The notes beneath the pieces are model-generated. The model was given only the letters and a program-made list of their open reading frames with translations, was not told the DNA's origin and did no database searches. Positions 35,756 through 44,696 of a DNA stretch of 64,000 nt are shown here, in pieces. Source of the stretch: Sphingomonadaceae bacterium 3R27C6. Lineage in GTDB: Bacteria > Pseudomonadota > Alphaproteobacteria > Sphingomonadales > Sphingomonadaceae. The position numbers and the translations under genes were made by a program. Position 1 is the stretch's first letter. Every line of letters begins with the position of its first letter. The stretch covers positions 146,131 through 210,130 of the forward strand of contig SCNS01000006.1 in assembly GCA_005503215.1 (NCBI GenBank). Direction: 5' to 3'.

Positions 35756-36220
35756 ATGACTTTACCTGCGACTCATAAGGCAAGCCGCATCATATTGGCC
35801 ACTCCGCGTGCGATTTTTCGTGCGTTGCTCGACCCGGAGACGGTTCCAGCGTGGCGAGCGCAAAGGGGAATGATTACGCGGGTCGAGCACTTCAACCCGC
35901 GTCCTGGAGGAGCCTATCGCCTTGTTCTCGAATACTCTTTGGATAACCCCGGAAAGGGTAAGTCCGGTTCCAATACCTACATCGTCGATGGCAAATTCGT
36001 CGAGATTCTTCCTGACGAACGGATCATCGAAGCCGTGCGCTTCGAAACCGAAGATTCCCGGTTTCAAGGCGTGGTGACTGTCACGACAACGCTGGAGCCG
36101 GTGAAAGACGGCACGAAGGTGACCTTGAGGGCACAGGATGTTCCATTCGAAATTAACGAGACGGATCTCCGCGAGGGCATGGATGCGACCCTCAAAAGTC
36201 TCGCCAACATCGTTGAGTGA
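35756..36220 (+). CDS. SRPBCC (AHSA1-like) protein
   Basis: A 154-aa START/SRPBCC-fold protein of the Aha1-C (AHSA1) group. It begins with the typical strand SRIILATPRAIFRALLDPET and contains FNPRPGGAYRLVLEY and a C-terminal helix EGMDATLKSLANIV. Members bind small hydrophobic ligands, and few have known roles. The nearest upstream gene ends 288 bases away, so it has its own promoter. It converges on the conjugation genes, with two hairpins in the 215-base gap, and it marks the point where the conjugation operon stops. Confidence 0.85.
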   Translation: MTLPATHKASRIILATPRAIFRALLDPETVPAWRAQRGMITRVEHFNPRPGGAYRLVLEYSLDNPGKGKSGSNTYIVDGKFVEILPDERIIEAVRFETEDSRFQGVVTVTTTLEPVKDGTKVTLRAQDVPFEINETDLREGMDATLKSLANIVE

Positions 36221-36238
36221 GCAGCTGACGGAAAAAGA

Positions 36239-36300
36239 CACCCGCCCGGTAGAGACCGGACGGGTGCCGAGATGAGAATCCCCGCCCTCGTTATTGAGGG
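36239..36300. terminator. Tandem hairpins between SRPBCC gene and traW
   Basis: Bases 36239-36266 form a 12-base stem with one mismatch and an AGAG loop (CACCCGCCCGGT/ACCGGACGGGTG). A second small hairpin, CCCTC-GTTATT-GAGGG, lies at 36285-36300. They sit 18 bases after the SRPBCC stop in a convergent gap. No T-run follows, so they are either weak or bidirectional terminators, or 3' stabilising structures. Confidence 0.5.
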
Positions 36301-36435
36301 AGAGTTCCTCTGGGTCGCGTCGCTGCATTAGGCGCGTGGTTTGATTCGCAATTGTATGGAAACGCCAAAAAGCAGATTTGCGCCCAGATCGTTCGTTAAC
36401 AGAACATACGGAACAGTCCGAACTTTGCCATCAAT

Positions 36436-37086
36436 TCACTTCGCAGGTCGCCGCGCGTTGACCGCGAACTCGCTCAATTCGAGCTTCTGACCGACCTGTT
36501 CGACGATGACCGGTGCGACGGTAAGGCCCAGCCGGTCCTTCACCCGCTCCTCGAGAATGAACAGCGGCCGCCCGACTTTCTCCCCGAGCGCAATCGGGTC
36601 AGCGCGCGCCTTCTCTCCGCCGGCCAGCAATATCCAGTCGACCTGCCGAGCTTTAGCCAGTGCCCACCCAAGATCGCGCGGATGGACCACCACCAAACGC
36701 TGCGGCAGCGACACATAGGCTAGGGGGTTGAAGGTGTAGCCTTTGGGATAGAGAAGTTTTCCGTCGGGGAGGCGGATTTCGAAATCGAGCGTGTGGAACG
36801 GAACGACCGTTCGCTTCCGGTCGGTACGCGCGGCCGCGAGCACGGCTGATTGCATCGAACTCCACCCCTCGCGCGGTCCGAACCGGTCCGCGATATTCGG
36901 GGGCTGTTGTGCCACGCGCGCTTCGATCTCGGAGAGGGCATCCGGCTCCGCGATCGGCCAAGTCCGCCCGATCGTCGCCGTCTGTCCGTGGGCGGCCGCG
37001 GCGAGGACAATCGATCCGAGGACGAGCAGAATCGAGGTTCCGAACTGCCAGGCGGCAATGCGGACGCGGCTCGGATCATGCGCCAC
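36436..37086 (-). CDS. traW: TraW, F-type conjugation assembly protein
   Basis: A 216-aa exported protein whose length and sequence fit F-type TraW. The N-terminal hydrophobic segment ends near AAAAHGQ, followed by TIGRTWPIAEPDALSEIE and the conserved FNPLAYVSLPQRLVVVHPRD and DWILLAGG blocks. TraW works in the periplasm with TraU and TrbC in pilus assembly. Its GTG start overlaps the stop of the 79-aa gene by 11 bases. It is the last gene of the cluster: traU, trbC, traN, traF, traH and traG, which normally follow, are absent, so the system cannot be complete here. Confidence 0.88.
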   Translation of the reverse strand: MAHDPSRVRIAAWQFGTSILLVLGSIVLAAAAHGQTATIGRTWPIAEPDALSEIEARVAQQPPNIADRFGPREGWSSMQSAVLAAARTDRKRTVVPFHTLDFEIRLPDGKLLYPKGYTFNPLAYVSLPQRLVVVHPRDLGWALAKARQVDWILLAGGEKARADPIALGEKVGRPLFILEERVKDRLGLTVAPVIVEQVGQKLELSEFAVNARRPAK

Positions 37087-37315
37087 GGCGACGACGCCTC
37101 AACCTGTCCCGGGGGTCCGCTCCGCTTTCGCCTACGAGCGCTGCAACGAACGAACCGAACGACAGGAGTCCCAGCAGGATGGCAATCGGCCGCGGCGAAG
37201 CCGCGCCATCGGGCGACAGGAGCAGGATCACGGCCAGCAACTGCCCGAACAGCATTCCCGCAACGGCAAGCCGGAGGGCGCCCGGCGATGGCGCAGCGGA
37301 GAACAGGCCCCTCAT
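37076..37315 (-). CDS. Small membrane protein in conjugation operon
   Basis: A 79-aa protein with two hydrophobic helices (ALRLAVAGMLFGQLLAVILL and PIAILLGLLSFGSFVAALVG) and an Arg-rich tail. Its ATG overlaps the stop of the 110-aa gene as ATGA, and its stop overlaps the traW start. By position between traC and traW it occupies the place of trbI in F, but the sequence does not look like TrbI. A longer in-frame start 210 bases upstream lies inside the neighbouring gene and is less likely. Confidence 0.7.
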   Translation of the reverse strand: MRGLFSAAPSPGALRLAVAGMLFGQLLAVILLLSPDGAASPRPIAILLGLLSFGSFVAALVGESGADPRDRLRRRRRGA

Positions 37316-37644
37316 CGTGCCTGCCGCCGACCGCGCCAACGGATCATCAGCTGGCTCGTCACGCTCGACAGCCAGATGAGCAGCAGCCCGCTCGCGAAGC
37401 AGGCCACGCCGACGGTGAGCGCTGCCCGGACAACCATCTTGGTCGGCAGGCTGACCAGAAGGCCGGCGATCAGGACCAGGCCCGCCATCATCACCGTCTC
37501 GATCGCCACCAGCCGGAAACGCCAATAATAGGCCCGCCGCTCGGCTTCCGCCGCAACGGCCGCTTCGAACCGCGCTCGGTCGCCGGGCAGCATGGTGTCG
37601 AGATCGAGCTTGAGCTGCTCGCGGGTCGAGATGCGGCGCGTCAC
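37312..37644 (-). CDS. Small two-helix membrane protein after traC
   Basis: A 110-aa protein. A charged N-terminus (LDLDTMLPGDRARFEAAVAA) is followed by two membrane helices around IETVMMAGLVLIAGLLVSL and VGVACFASGLLLIWLSS and a basic tail. It overlaps traC at its start and the 79-aa gene at its end, each by four bases, so it is translated with the operon. I do not recognise a family. It may be a lineage-specific replacement for TrbI. Confidence 0.75.
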   Translation of the reverse strand: MTRRISTREQLKLDLDTMLPGDRARFEAAVAAEAERRAYYWRFRLVAIETVMMAGLVLIAGLLVSLPTKMVVRAALTVGVACFASGLLLIWLSSVTSQLMIRWRGRRQAR

Positions 37645-40175
37645 GACACGGCCTCGCCGATAGGGGCAGGCGACCAGCGTTCGCCGAGAATTTCCCGGGG
37701 ATCGACGCCCGCCAGCTCGCAGACGGCTTCGAGCGGTGAGCTCCCGGCGCGGATCAGGGATTCGAAGGCCGCGACCTCGCCCGGTGCGCTGGTGTTGATC
37801 CAGTAGCTGAAGGGATCGACGACAAGCCGCGCCACGCCCAGCCCGAGCGGGGAATCGATGAACACCTCGCTGTAGTTGGGCTTGTTGTTGCGGACAGATT
37901 TCAGAAGCTCGAGAACGAACCCCGAATAGTCGAGAATCTTGTTCTCGACCGCCCGGTCATAGGTCGATCCCTGGAGCAGGAAGCGCGTCGCGGCATTCTC
38001 GAGGATGACCTGTCCGGTGCCGCCGAACAGGGAGAGGTCGTTCATGCTCTGGAGCACGATGCCGAAGCTGCCCTGATATTTGCGCGCGCGCCGATAGCCC
38101 TGGGCGAAAGCCTCGGCGAGCCGCGAGAGGTCCTGCCCGTCGCTCTTGGTCATGAACTGCGCCGCCTCGTCGCATAGGACGAAACGGGGCCGGTCGCGGG
38201 CGGACAGATAGAGTTCCTGCGTGACCGCGTTGACGACGACCATCACAATCACATTGAAAAGGTCGGGCATCGCCTTCAGCCGCTCGAGTTCGAGCACGAC
38301 AAATTCGTCGGCCGAGATGTCGAAGGTCGACGGTCCGTTGAAGAAATGCCCGTATGCCCCGTCCGACCCGAAATCGCGCAGGTTGAACGCGAGTTCGCGC
38401 GCGATGGGCTGTAGGTGCTCGACGCGGTCGAGGTCACGCGCCGCATAATGCGGGTAGGCGCCGAGCCAGGCGCGGACGGAGTCGATGCCCTCGTCGGCAT
38501 GGCCTTCGTCGATGGTCCATTGAACAGCCGATTTCAGAAGGTTCCATTCCGATGTTGAGACACCCTTGCGTGTCGCCGCATTGGCCATCTCGGCGACGAT
38601 CGCGACCGCCATCGCGATCGCCGACTGCTTGTCCTCGCCGTCCACCGCCAGACCGAGATCGAACGGATTCAAAACCAACTTCTCTTCGCCGATATCGATG
38701 TAGCGCCCCGAGCAGAGCGTGCAGAGCTTGCGGTACGACCCGCCGATATCGATGATGCGGATCAGCGCGTTCTGCGCATAATATTGTCGGCAGAGGTCGT
38801 TGAGCAGGAAGCTCTTGCCAGCGCCGCTCTCGGCGGCGACCACGAAATTATAATTGTTGATGCGCGGATCGAAGAGGTCGAGCGTGATGAGCTGGCCCTT
38901 GCGTCCGGCGTAGAGAAGGGCAGGGCGGCCGCCGCCCCGGAAATCGGTCTGGATCGGCGCCATGAGTGCGGTCGCCTTCACGGGCATCTTGAAATCGCGC
39001 TCGAGCATCTTGATCGTGCGGCGCTCGGGATAGAGGCCGAACGGCAGGCTCGCGGTGAGCAGGATCGGGTTGAGGTAGGATTCCTCCTGGACCATCCATG
39101 GCAGCGGTTCGCTCTCCCAGAGCCGCTTGGCACGCGCCGCCATTTTGCGCGCCTGGTGGCTGTCGCGGCCGAACACCCAGACGGTCGGCAAGACCGTCAC
39201 GAAGCGGCTGTTGCCGGCCTCATCGAGCACCCAGCCGATCTCCTCGATCTGCTTGCCGACCTCGACCGCGAAGCTTCCCGCGGCCTTCTGCGCCGACAAT
39301 ATCTGTGCGCGCTTGTGGATCTCGAACTGCGAATGATCGAAGAGGACATTCAGGCAATAGAGGAAGGGTCCGCCGATCTGGTCGCTGTCCTCGGCGCTGC
39401 CGCGCATGCCGCCCATCAGGCGGTTGGCGCGCTCGGCCGTGACACGGCGCGCCGGCGCCTTCGGTGTCAGGCAGCGCGCCACCTGGTTACCAAGGAAGAC
39501 CTCGGGACCATCGAAAGCGAGGTCGGGACCAGCGTTGATGATCTGCCGGCGAAGCGGCGGCGCCGACCGACCGGCGGCGCTGCTTGCGAACACGCCGGGC
39601 GCATCGTCGAAGACGCCGTTGAAGATGCGCCGATAGAAGGACACCATCTCGTGCGGCTCGACGCGCCGGATGCCGAGCTTGGCAAGCTGCTCCTCGATCT
39701 GGCGGCGAAGGTCGCTGTGCATCGGCTGGCGGGTCTTCACGGCGAGGAAGGTCCGGAAGTCGCGGATCGGAATGCCGTGTAGCGCGGCCAAGCCATTGCG
39801 TCCTTCGTTGAGATAGGCGTGCGTCCGCCGCGCCGACGCCTGGATCAACGGATCGGGACGGGTCTTGAGGTCGAGATATTGGTCGAGCGCCGGAGCGATG
39901 AGGGGATCGGCGAAGCTGATAAGCTGGAGAACGCTGTTCTCCGGGAACTGGATGTTGAACAGGCCGAGAAGCGCTTGGTGGACATGGGCGAACATATAGG
40001 CCGCGGGCGTCAGCTCCCACGCATAGCCCCAGCCATCGTCGATGCAGAGAAAAGCTTCCTCCTCCTCGACCCAGGTAACCAGCGGCAGGAAATCCGAATA
40101 ACGGTCGCGTGCGACGCTGCGATGGAGATCGGAATGGGTGAGTCCGCCGCCGGTTCGTGTTCCGGGCGCCTTCAC
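37641..40175 (-). CDS. traC: TraC, conjugation ATPase
   Basis: An 844-aa VirB4-like ATPase of F-type conjugation systems. Walker A is AAESGAGKSFLLND near residue 447 and Walker B is RFVLCDEAAQF near 662. The N-terminal part (DFLPLVTWVEEEEAFLCIDD) is typical TraC. It powers pilin handling at the inner membrane. I chose the GTG at 40175 because it overlaps the traV stop as GTGA; an upstream ATG would put 39 low-quality residues inside traV. The next gene starts on its stop codon (ATGA). Confidence 0.93.
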   Translation of the reverse strand: MKAPGTRTGGGLTHSDLHRSVARDRYSDFLPLVTWVEEEEAFLCIDDGWGYAWELTPAAYMFAHVHQALLGLFNIQFPENSVLQLISFADPLIAPALDQYLDLKTRPDPLIQASARRTHAYLNEGRNGLAALHGIPIRDFRTFLAVKTRQPMHSDLRRQIEEQLAKLGIRRVEPHEMVSFYRRIFNGVFDDAPGVFASSAAGRSAPPLRRQIINAGPDLAFDGPEVFLGNQVARCLTPKAPARRVTAERANRLMGGMRGSAEDSDQIGGPFLYCLNVLFDHSQFEIHKRAQILSAQKAAGSFAVEVGKQIEEIGWVLDEAGNSRFVTVLPTVWVFGRDSHQARKMAARAKRLWESEPLPWMVQEESYLNPILLTASLPFGLYPERRTIKMLERDFKMPVKATALMAPIQTDFRGGGRPALLYAGRKGQLITLDLFDPRINNYNFVVAAESGAGKSFLLNDLCRQYYAQNALIRIIDIGGSYRKLCTLCSGRYIDIGEEKLVLNPFDLGLAVDGEDKQSAIAMAVAIVAEMANAATRKGVSTSEWNLLKSAVQWTIDEGHADEGIDSVRAWLGAYPHYAARDLDRVEHLQPIARELAFNLRDFGSDGAYGHFFNGPSTFDISADEFVVLELERLKAMPDLFNVIVMVVVNAVTQELYLSARDRPRFVLCDEAAQFMTKSDGQDLSRLAEAFAQGYRRARKYQGSFGIVLQSMNDLSLFGGTGQVILENAATRFLLQGSTYDRAVENKILDYSGFVLELLKSVRNNKPNYSEVFIDSPLGLGVARLVVDPFSYWINTSAPGEVAAFESLIRAGSSPLEAVCELAGVDPREILGERWSPAPIGEAVS

Positions 40176-40780
40176 GGATGCGGCTCCGCGGAGGGGCCCG
40201 GCTCGATTCCCGGAATCTCCCGGACCTGTTCCAGCACCGGCACACGCGATGCGGGCGACACCGGCGGTATCAGATAGCCGCCGACCACCCAAGAGGGCGT
40301 ATCGAGCACCGAATAGACGAACCGCGGCATATAGAGCCGATCGGGCCGGTTGCGGTCGGCATAGGGCAGGATCAGCGTGCGGACGGCTTGCGCGGGCCGC
40401 AGAATCGGAGTCTCTGGTGCTTCGATCAGTCCCTGAAGCTCGCGATAGACGCTGTCGCGATAGGTGCCGAAGGCATCAGCGGAAACATTTCTCCCGCGCT
40501 TTGCCGCGGACGGGGGCTTCTGATCGCGCTGCCGGAGCAGCTTCTTGTCATTCGTCACTGCGGGATCGGAACGCGAAATCACGCCCTGGGCCGCATCCTC
40601 ATAGGCTTTCTCGGGATGGACGCACTGGCCGTGATCGTCATTCTTGCAGCTGAACTTCTCACTGTAGGGCGACATGGCTGAGCCAAGTGACGCACAGCCC
40701 GAGAGCAGCAAGGAGCTGACGCATACCGCTGCGGCACCTCCCTTGCGAAAGGTGGGAATACGTCGAAAGCCAAGAATCAT
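40172..40780 (-). CDS. traV: TraV, outer-membrane lipoprotein
   Basis: A 202-aa lipoprotein. The ATG at 40780 has GGAGGAAAA upstream and begins a lipoprotein signal with lipobox LLLSGCASLG. It then has the TraV hallmark SPYSEKFSCKNDDHGQCVHP with paired cysteines. TraV, TraK and TraB form the core complex spanning the envelope. A longer frame to 40951 lacks a signal sequence and was not used. The stop overlaps the traC start. In F, traV follows traB closely; here a methyltransferase gene and a 500-base gap intervene. Confidence 0.9.
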   Translation of the reverse strand: MILGFRRIPTFRKGGAAAVCVSSLLLSGCASLGSAMSPYSEKFSCKNDDHGQCVHPEKAYEDAAQGVISRSDPAVTNDKKLLRQRDQKPPSAAKRGRNVSADAFGTYRDSVYRELQGLIEAPETPILRPAQAVRTLILPYADRNRPDRLYMPRFVYSVLDTPSWVVGGYLIPPVSPASRVPVLEQVREIPGIEPGPSAEPHP

Positions 40781-41281
40781 TGTTTTCCTCCGCGCCAGCC
40801 ATGCAAGGCCGAAAATGCCTGCGCGAGGCGCAGGGAAATGGCGTTGGTGCCGCTTTCGATCCCGAGAGCTGCGATATGGGGATGGCGCTGATGCCGGTGC
40901 CCGGACAAGGCGTGGGGCACGAACTTGCCGCTTGGAGGCACGCGCTTGCATGCAAATTTGGGCCGTCGATCAGTCGACGATCAGCTCAATGAAATATCGT
41001 CTGTTCGCACTTGCAGCATGAACCGACGATGCCCATATCACCGGTGCCTTTCAGGCATCCTCTCCCAAAACTTCAGAGGGCCAGCGCAAGCTGGCCCTTC
41101 TTTTATGGAGTATCAGGTGCTGCGCATAGCCGGGGTTGTCGGACCCAAGAACGCTCGCATCGCATCCGGCAGAAGATATTCGAAGGAGCCAACGCTTTAG
41201 CGACGTAGTCAGTCGATTGTCCTGCTTGGGCTTCGGACAGCGTTCAGCGATTTTCCAGAAGTATGGATTGGCCCGGGAACG
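40781..41281. other. Gap inside the conjugation operon
   Basis: This 500-base gap splits the minus-strand operon. It has no minus-strand gene I can support, but on the plus strand it ends in a strong intrinsic terminator at 41077-41104. A very short plus-strand frame (MKYRLFALAA) lies at about 40989-41021. A palindrome CGTCGA-TCAG-TCGACG is near 40970. The layout suggests a small plus-strand transcript. Confidence 0.4.
41077..41104 (+). terminator. Intrinsic terminator, plus strand
   Basis: A perfect 9-base stem AGGGCCAGC/GCTGGCCCT with a GCAA tetraloop is followed by TCTTTT. It is a classic rho-independent terminator reading right, in a region where all neighbouring genes read left. No protein gene precedes it on this strand, so the terminated RNA, if any, is probably a small RNA. 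Confidence 0.8.
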
Positions 41282-42007
41282 CTATGCCCGCGCGGCAAGT
41301 CGTCCGCGTGCATGCTCCGCCATATGCGGGTCTATTTCGCAGCCGACGTAGTTCCGTCCGGTCAACGCTGCGGCCTCTCCAACGGCACCAGACCCTGCGA
41401 AAAAGTCCCCAACGAGGCCGCCCGGTGGACAAGAGGTGCGAATAAGGATTGCGAGCAGCGCGACAGGCTTCTCGGTTCCGTGGAGGCCGCCGCGTACGCC
41501 GTTCATCTCGATGACCGATTTCATGATTCTGGTGCCGTCGTCGTGATAGCCGGCCGCGCCGATAGCTCCTGTGTGATTCACCGCTCGGCTCATTTGGACG
41601 GACTTGTTTCGCGTCACCGCCGGAACGCGCTGGACATCGTTGTGGACCTCCCTCCACAGCGCATCGCGGCGATAAAATTGCACCACGATCTCGTGCATGC
41701 GCTTGAAGCGATCGGCCGCAAACCCGGTCCCGTTCGCCTTGCGCCACACGATGTCCTGAGCATAACGCAGGCCTGCGGCCTCAAAACGGTCGGCGTCGGC
41801 AAGCAGGTAACGTAGCGATCCAAAGACCCAGAGCGATCCTGAAGGCTTGAGGCACGCAGCAGCGACTGCTTGCCAATCGTCGACGCGCTTGTCCCACCAG
41901 AGGCTCGTGACGCCGTAGGGCGGATCGGCGATGGTCAAGTCAAACGGACCATGTGCCGCCATGATCTCACGGCAATCCCCGCGATGGACGGCGAGGTGGG
42001 ACGGCAA
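41282..42007 (-). CDS. DNA methyltransferase (N4/N6, beta-type)
   Basis: A 241-aa amino-methyltransferase. The catalytic motif DPPYG is at residues 28-32, and the SAM-binding motif DFFAGSGAVGEAA lies near the C-terminus, the order of the beta class. It would methylate adenine N6 or cytosine N4. The start appears to be TTG at 42007, one base after the traB stop; the next ATG would cut into the catalytic motif region. No restriction enzyme gene accompanies it, so it is an orphan enzyme, probably protecting transferred DNA. Its place inside a conjugation operon between traB and traV is unusual. Confidence 0.88.
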   Translation of the reverse strand: MPSHLAVHRGDCREIMAAHGPFDLTIADPPYGVTSLWWDKRVDDWQAVAAACLKPSGSLWVFGSLRYLLADADRFEAAGLRYAQDIVWRKANGTGFAADRFKRMHEIVVQFYRRDALWREVHNDVQRVPAVTRNKSVQMSRAVNHTGAIGAAGYHDDGTRIMKSVIEMNGVRGGLHGTEKPVALLAILIRTSCPPGGLVGDFFAGSGAVGEAAALTGRNYVGCEIDPHMAEHARGRLAARA

Positions 42008-42008
42008 G

Positions 42009-43301
42009 TCAGAACTTGCTACCGGCCGTCGGCTTGATTTCGAGCGTCACGCCCTCCTGGATCACGACGACGACATCCTTCGCCGCGCCCACCTCGACGA
42101 TGGGGCCTGCCTGGCGCGCGAGATCGAGATAGAAGTCCGTGAGCTTGTCGGACGACTTCGACAGACCCCCGGCGATTCCCGCCTTGGCCGCGTCGCCGGC
42201 ATCGAGCGTCCGCACCGAGCCGAGCGCTGATGTCGAGACGTCGCCGATTGTATTCTCGACCGTCTGGCTGATGCCGCTGATCGTGCCGGCGATGAAAGCC
42301 CGTGCGAGGCTCGCGCCAGCGCGCGTCACGACTTTGCCGCTCAGCCCCTTCTTCCCGTCAGTGTCGACGAAAAAGCCTTTGATCGGCTGATCGACCACCG
42401 AGCGCTCGTCGAAATCGACGCAGGAGAGCGATACAAGCTGGACTTCGACCCGTTCCTTGGCGAGGCTGCCTGTCGCATTTCCGATTACGAAGCAGCCAGA
42501 AAGATTGGCCTTTACGTCATTCGGCAGGACGGCGGGCGCTTGGACTCGCGCGATCAGCGGTTCAGGGTTCGAGGTCGCGTCGCGGCTCGCGAGAGCGTCG
42601 ATGCCAGTCAGCAACCTCGCTTTCATGAAACCAGGCGGCAAATAGATCGTCCGGGTCTTTTTTTTAGCGCCGGTCGGTGCGCCCTTGCCGTCGGGGGCGG
42701 TTGCGATGGGCGCGGACGTCGCCGCACCGATCGCGCCCACGGTCTTTTCGACTGGCGGTGCGGGAGGGGCGGGCGGCGCCATCGGCGGCGAGGGCGGGGC
42801 CGGGATTTCGCCGGCCGCGCCCGTGGTTTCGCCGGGAGCCGGCGGGTAATCCGGTATCGCACCAGGCAGGGCAGGAGGCAGGCCGGGATCGCCATCGGGC
42901 AGCGCGATGCCGCCGCTGCCCGGCACGACCTTGCCTTCCTCGATCGCGGTGACGCGCTCGCCGAGCAGCGATTGACCTTCGAGGATCTTCTGCAAATCCC
43001 CGCGGAGCTTGGTTTCGAGGCTGTCGCCGCGGAGACCGGCTCCCATGTCGAGCTTGGTCGCGGGCGGCGCTTCGACAGGTCCGTCGTTGCCCCCGGTGCT
43101 CGCCGTATAGAGGCCCGTGCCGAGCATCGCGACGACGCCAGCAACGCCGAGCTGCTTGGCACGAAGCTTTTGCTTCGAACTCAGCCTCTCCCAGCGTCCC
43201 TTGAAAGCGAGCAGAGCGGGGCCGCGGGCGCCTATCTCTGGCGGCAGCGGCTTTCCGACTTCGCCGAGGTCGAGTTCGTCCTGTTCGAGGTTGTCGGTCA
43301 T
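42009..43301 (-). CDS. traB: TraB, conjugation core-complex protein
   Basis: A 430-aa VirB10-like TraB. A cytosolic N-terminus is followed by one membrane helix (LGVAGVVAMLGTGLYTA), a long Pro/Ala-rich periplasmic linker at about residues 145-205, and the conserved C-terminal domain with VLPNDVKANLSGCFVIGNAT and a DERSVVDQPIKGFFVDTDGK block. It links inner and outer membranes in the transfer channel. The start overlaps the traK stop as ATGA. Confidence 0.92.
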   Translation of the reverse strand: MTDNLEQDELDLGEVGKPLPPEIGARGPALLAFKGRWERLSSKQKLRAKQLGVAGVVAMLGTGLYTASTGGNDGPVEAPPATKLDMGAGLRGDSLETKLRGDLQKILEGQSLLGERVTAIEEGKVVPGSGGIALPDGDPGLPPALPGAIPDYPPAPGETTGAAGEIPAPPSPPMAPPAPPAPPVEKTVGAIGAATSAPIATAPDGKGAPTGAKKKTRTIYLPPGFMKARLLTGIDALASRDATSNPEPLIARVQAPAVLPNDVKANLSGCFVIGNATGSLAKERVEVQLVSLSCVDFDERSVVDQPIKGFFVDTDGKKGLSGKVVTRAGASLARAFIAGTISGISQTVENTIGDVSTSALGSVRTLDAGDAAKAGIAGGLSKSSDKLTDFYLDLARQAGPIVEVGAAKDVVVVIQEGVTLEIKPTAGSKF

Positions 43302-44062
43302 TCGCCGTCTCCCCGGCGGATCACGATCACTCGCGCACCTTCGCCGGGCTTCACCTGAAGCCGGTCGATCGTCACCGCGAAGATGTCTGCGCCGAGAGCG
43401 CGATCGAGGAACTGCCGTTCCTCAAGCGCCGTTTCGCTGTCACTCTCGAGGCGGTATTCCGAAGCCGAAAGGCCCGCGCCCTCGATGGCAAGCCGCCGCC
43501 GCTCGACCAATCGGATGGAGGGAAGGGCCGCGATCGTGATGGCGCCAGCGCGCGGAGCAACGTCGGAAAAACTCGCGGGCACGCGGTCGCGAAGCATCGC
43601 GAGCGTGATCGAGATAGCCCGCTCCTCCTCGACGAGCGGTCCGAGCAACTCGTCATTGGTCTGTGCGCGCTGGGGGCGGCCGGGAGCGAGGGTCACTGTC
43701 TGCGCCGGGATATCGGCGGGTTCGGCATATAGCGGATAGATGGCGCCGTTGCACGAGATGAAGAATTCCGACGGCGTCGTCACATAGCTGCGCGTGACCA
43801 TTCCCATGTCGTCGACTTCCTTGACGAGGAACTTGATCCAGGCATCGGAGCCTGCGCGCTCGACCGCGATCGCTTTTTCGGCACTGAACTTCACGTCGTC
43901 GATCTCACCGCCGACGCAGACGATATGGTTGACGTCGCGGTTCGAGAGCCGGATCGTACTGACCTGCTCGGGCAGCGCGGTGATCGCCTGTGCCCAGGCG
44001 GAAACGGGAAGCATGAAGGCAACGCCCGCCAAAGCGGCGGCGCCTCTAGCGAGTTTCGGCAT
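43298..44062 (-). CDS. traK: TraK, outer-membrane core protein
   Basis: A 254-aa VirB9-like secreted protein with signal peptide ending at SAWAQA. It contains the TraK block STIRLSNRDVNHIVCVGGEI and a C-terminal RLQVKPGEGARVIVIRRG. It pairs with TraV and TraB in the core complex. It overlaps traE by 17 bases upstream and traB by four bases downstream. Confidence 0.9.
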   Translation of the reverse strand: MPKLARGAAALAGVAFMLPVSAWAQAITALPEQVSTIRLSNRDVNHIVCVGGEIDDVKFSAEKAIAVERAGSDAWIKFLVKEVDDMGMVTRSYVTTPSEFFISCNGAIYPLYAEPADIPAQTVTLAPGRPQRAQTNDELLGPLVEEERAISITLAMLRDRVPASFSDVAPRAGAITIAALPSIRLVERRRLAIEGAGLSASEYRLESDSETALEERQFLDRALGADIFAVTIDRLQVKPGEGARVIVIRRGDGE

Positions 44063-44687
44063 TGAAGCTCTCCTCGTTGAGCGCGACGAGCCAGAAGCGG
44101 CCGTTCTCGACCGCGTAGCGAATGCGCAGATTGCCGCGGAACTTGCGGATGACCCCGCCGATGACCCTCACTTTCTCGACCGGGACAAGGATGTCGCGGT
44201 CGGTCCATTGCACGGGCTGGTCAGGACGGATGTAGGTCGCGATCGATAGCGTCGGATTGTTCGCGAGTTCGTCGAGGATCACGTTCAGATTGTCGCGCAT
44301 GCTGTTGTAGGCGGACGGATGAACGATCGAGAGAAGCTCCGCGAACTGCTTGTCGGCGGAATAGGCCGAATAGGTTCCGGCCAATGACACGATGTTGCGG
44401 GTAATTGTCCGCAGATAGGCCGCCGAAGGCTTGGAGCCGGTGACATAGAGATCGCCGCCCGATCCGAAAGGCACGACGACCGTGCGTTCGTTCTGGTCTG
44501 AGGTGTAGATGACCGCGCCCAAAACCGCGGTGATGCCGAACAACCCGACGATCGCGAACTTCAGCAGCCGGTTCTCCTCGAACAGGTTCGACGAACCCTG
44601 AAGATAGCGATGAATCCCGAAACTCGCGGGCTTGCCGATGAGCGGATCGACCGGCTCGCGGCGGGTCTTTTCGGTGCGCGAAAACAT
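44046..44687 (-). CDS. traE: TraE, conjugation inner-membrane protein
   Basis: A 213-aa TraE. After a short cytosolic part with SSNLFEENRLLKF comes a single membrane helix (AIVGLFGITAVLGAVIYTS) and a periplasmic domain of VirB8-like type. It takes part in pilus assembly with TraL. It begins nine bases after traL and overlaps traK at its end. Confidence 0.9.
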   Translation of the reverse strand: MFSRTEKTRREPVDPLIGKPASFGIHRYLQGSSNLFEENRLLKFAIVGLFGITAVLGAVIYTSDQNERTVVVPFGSGGDLYVTGSKPSAAYLRTITRNIVSLAGTYSAYSADKQFAELLSIVHPSAYNSMRDNLNVILDELANNPTLSIATYIRPDQPVQWTDRDILVPVEKVRVIGGVIRKFRGNLRIRYAVENGRFWLVALNEESFNAETR

Positions 44688-44696
44688 GGACTGCCC

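Noticed and set aside
40781..40951. A longer N-terminus for TraV
   Set aside because: The extra 57 residues are Arg/Pro-rich, precede a textbook lipoprotein signal and lack a ribosome site, while the internal ATG has GGAGG.
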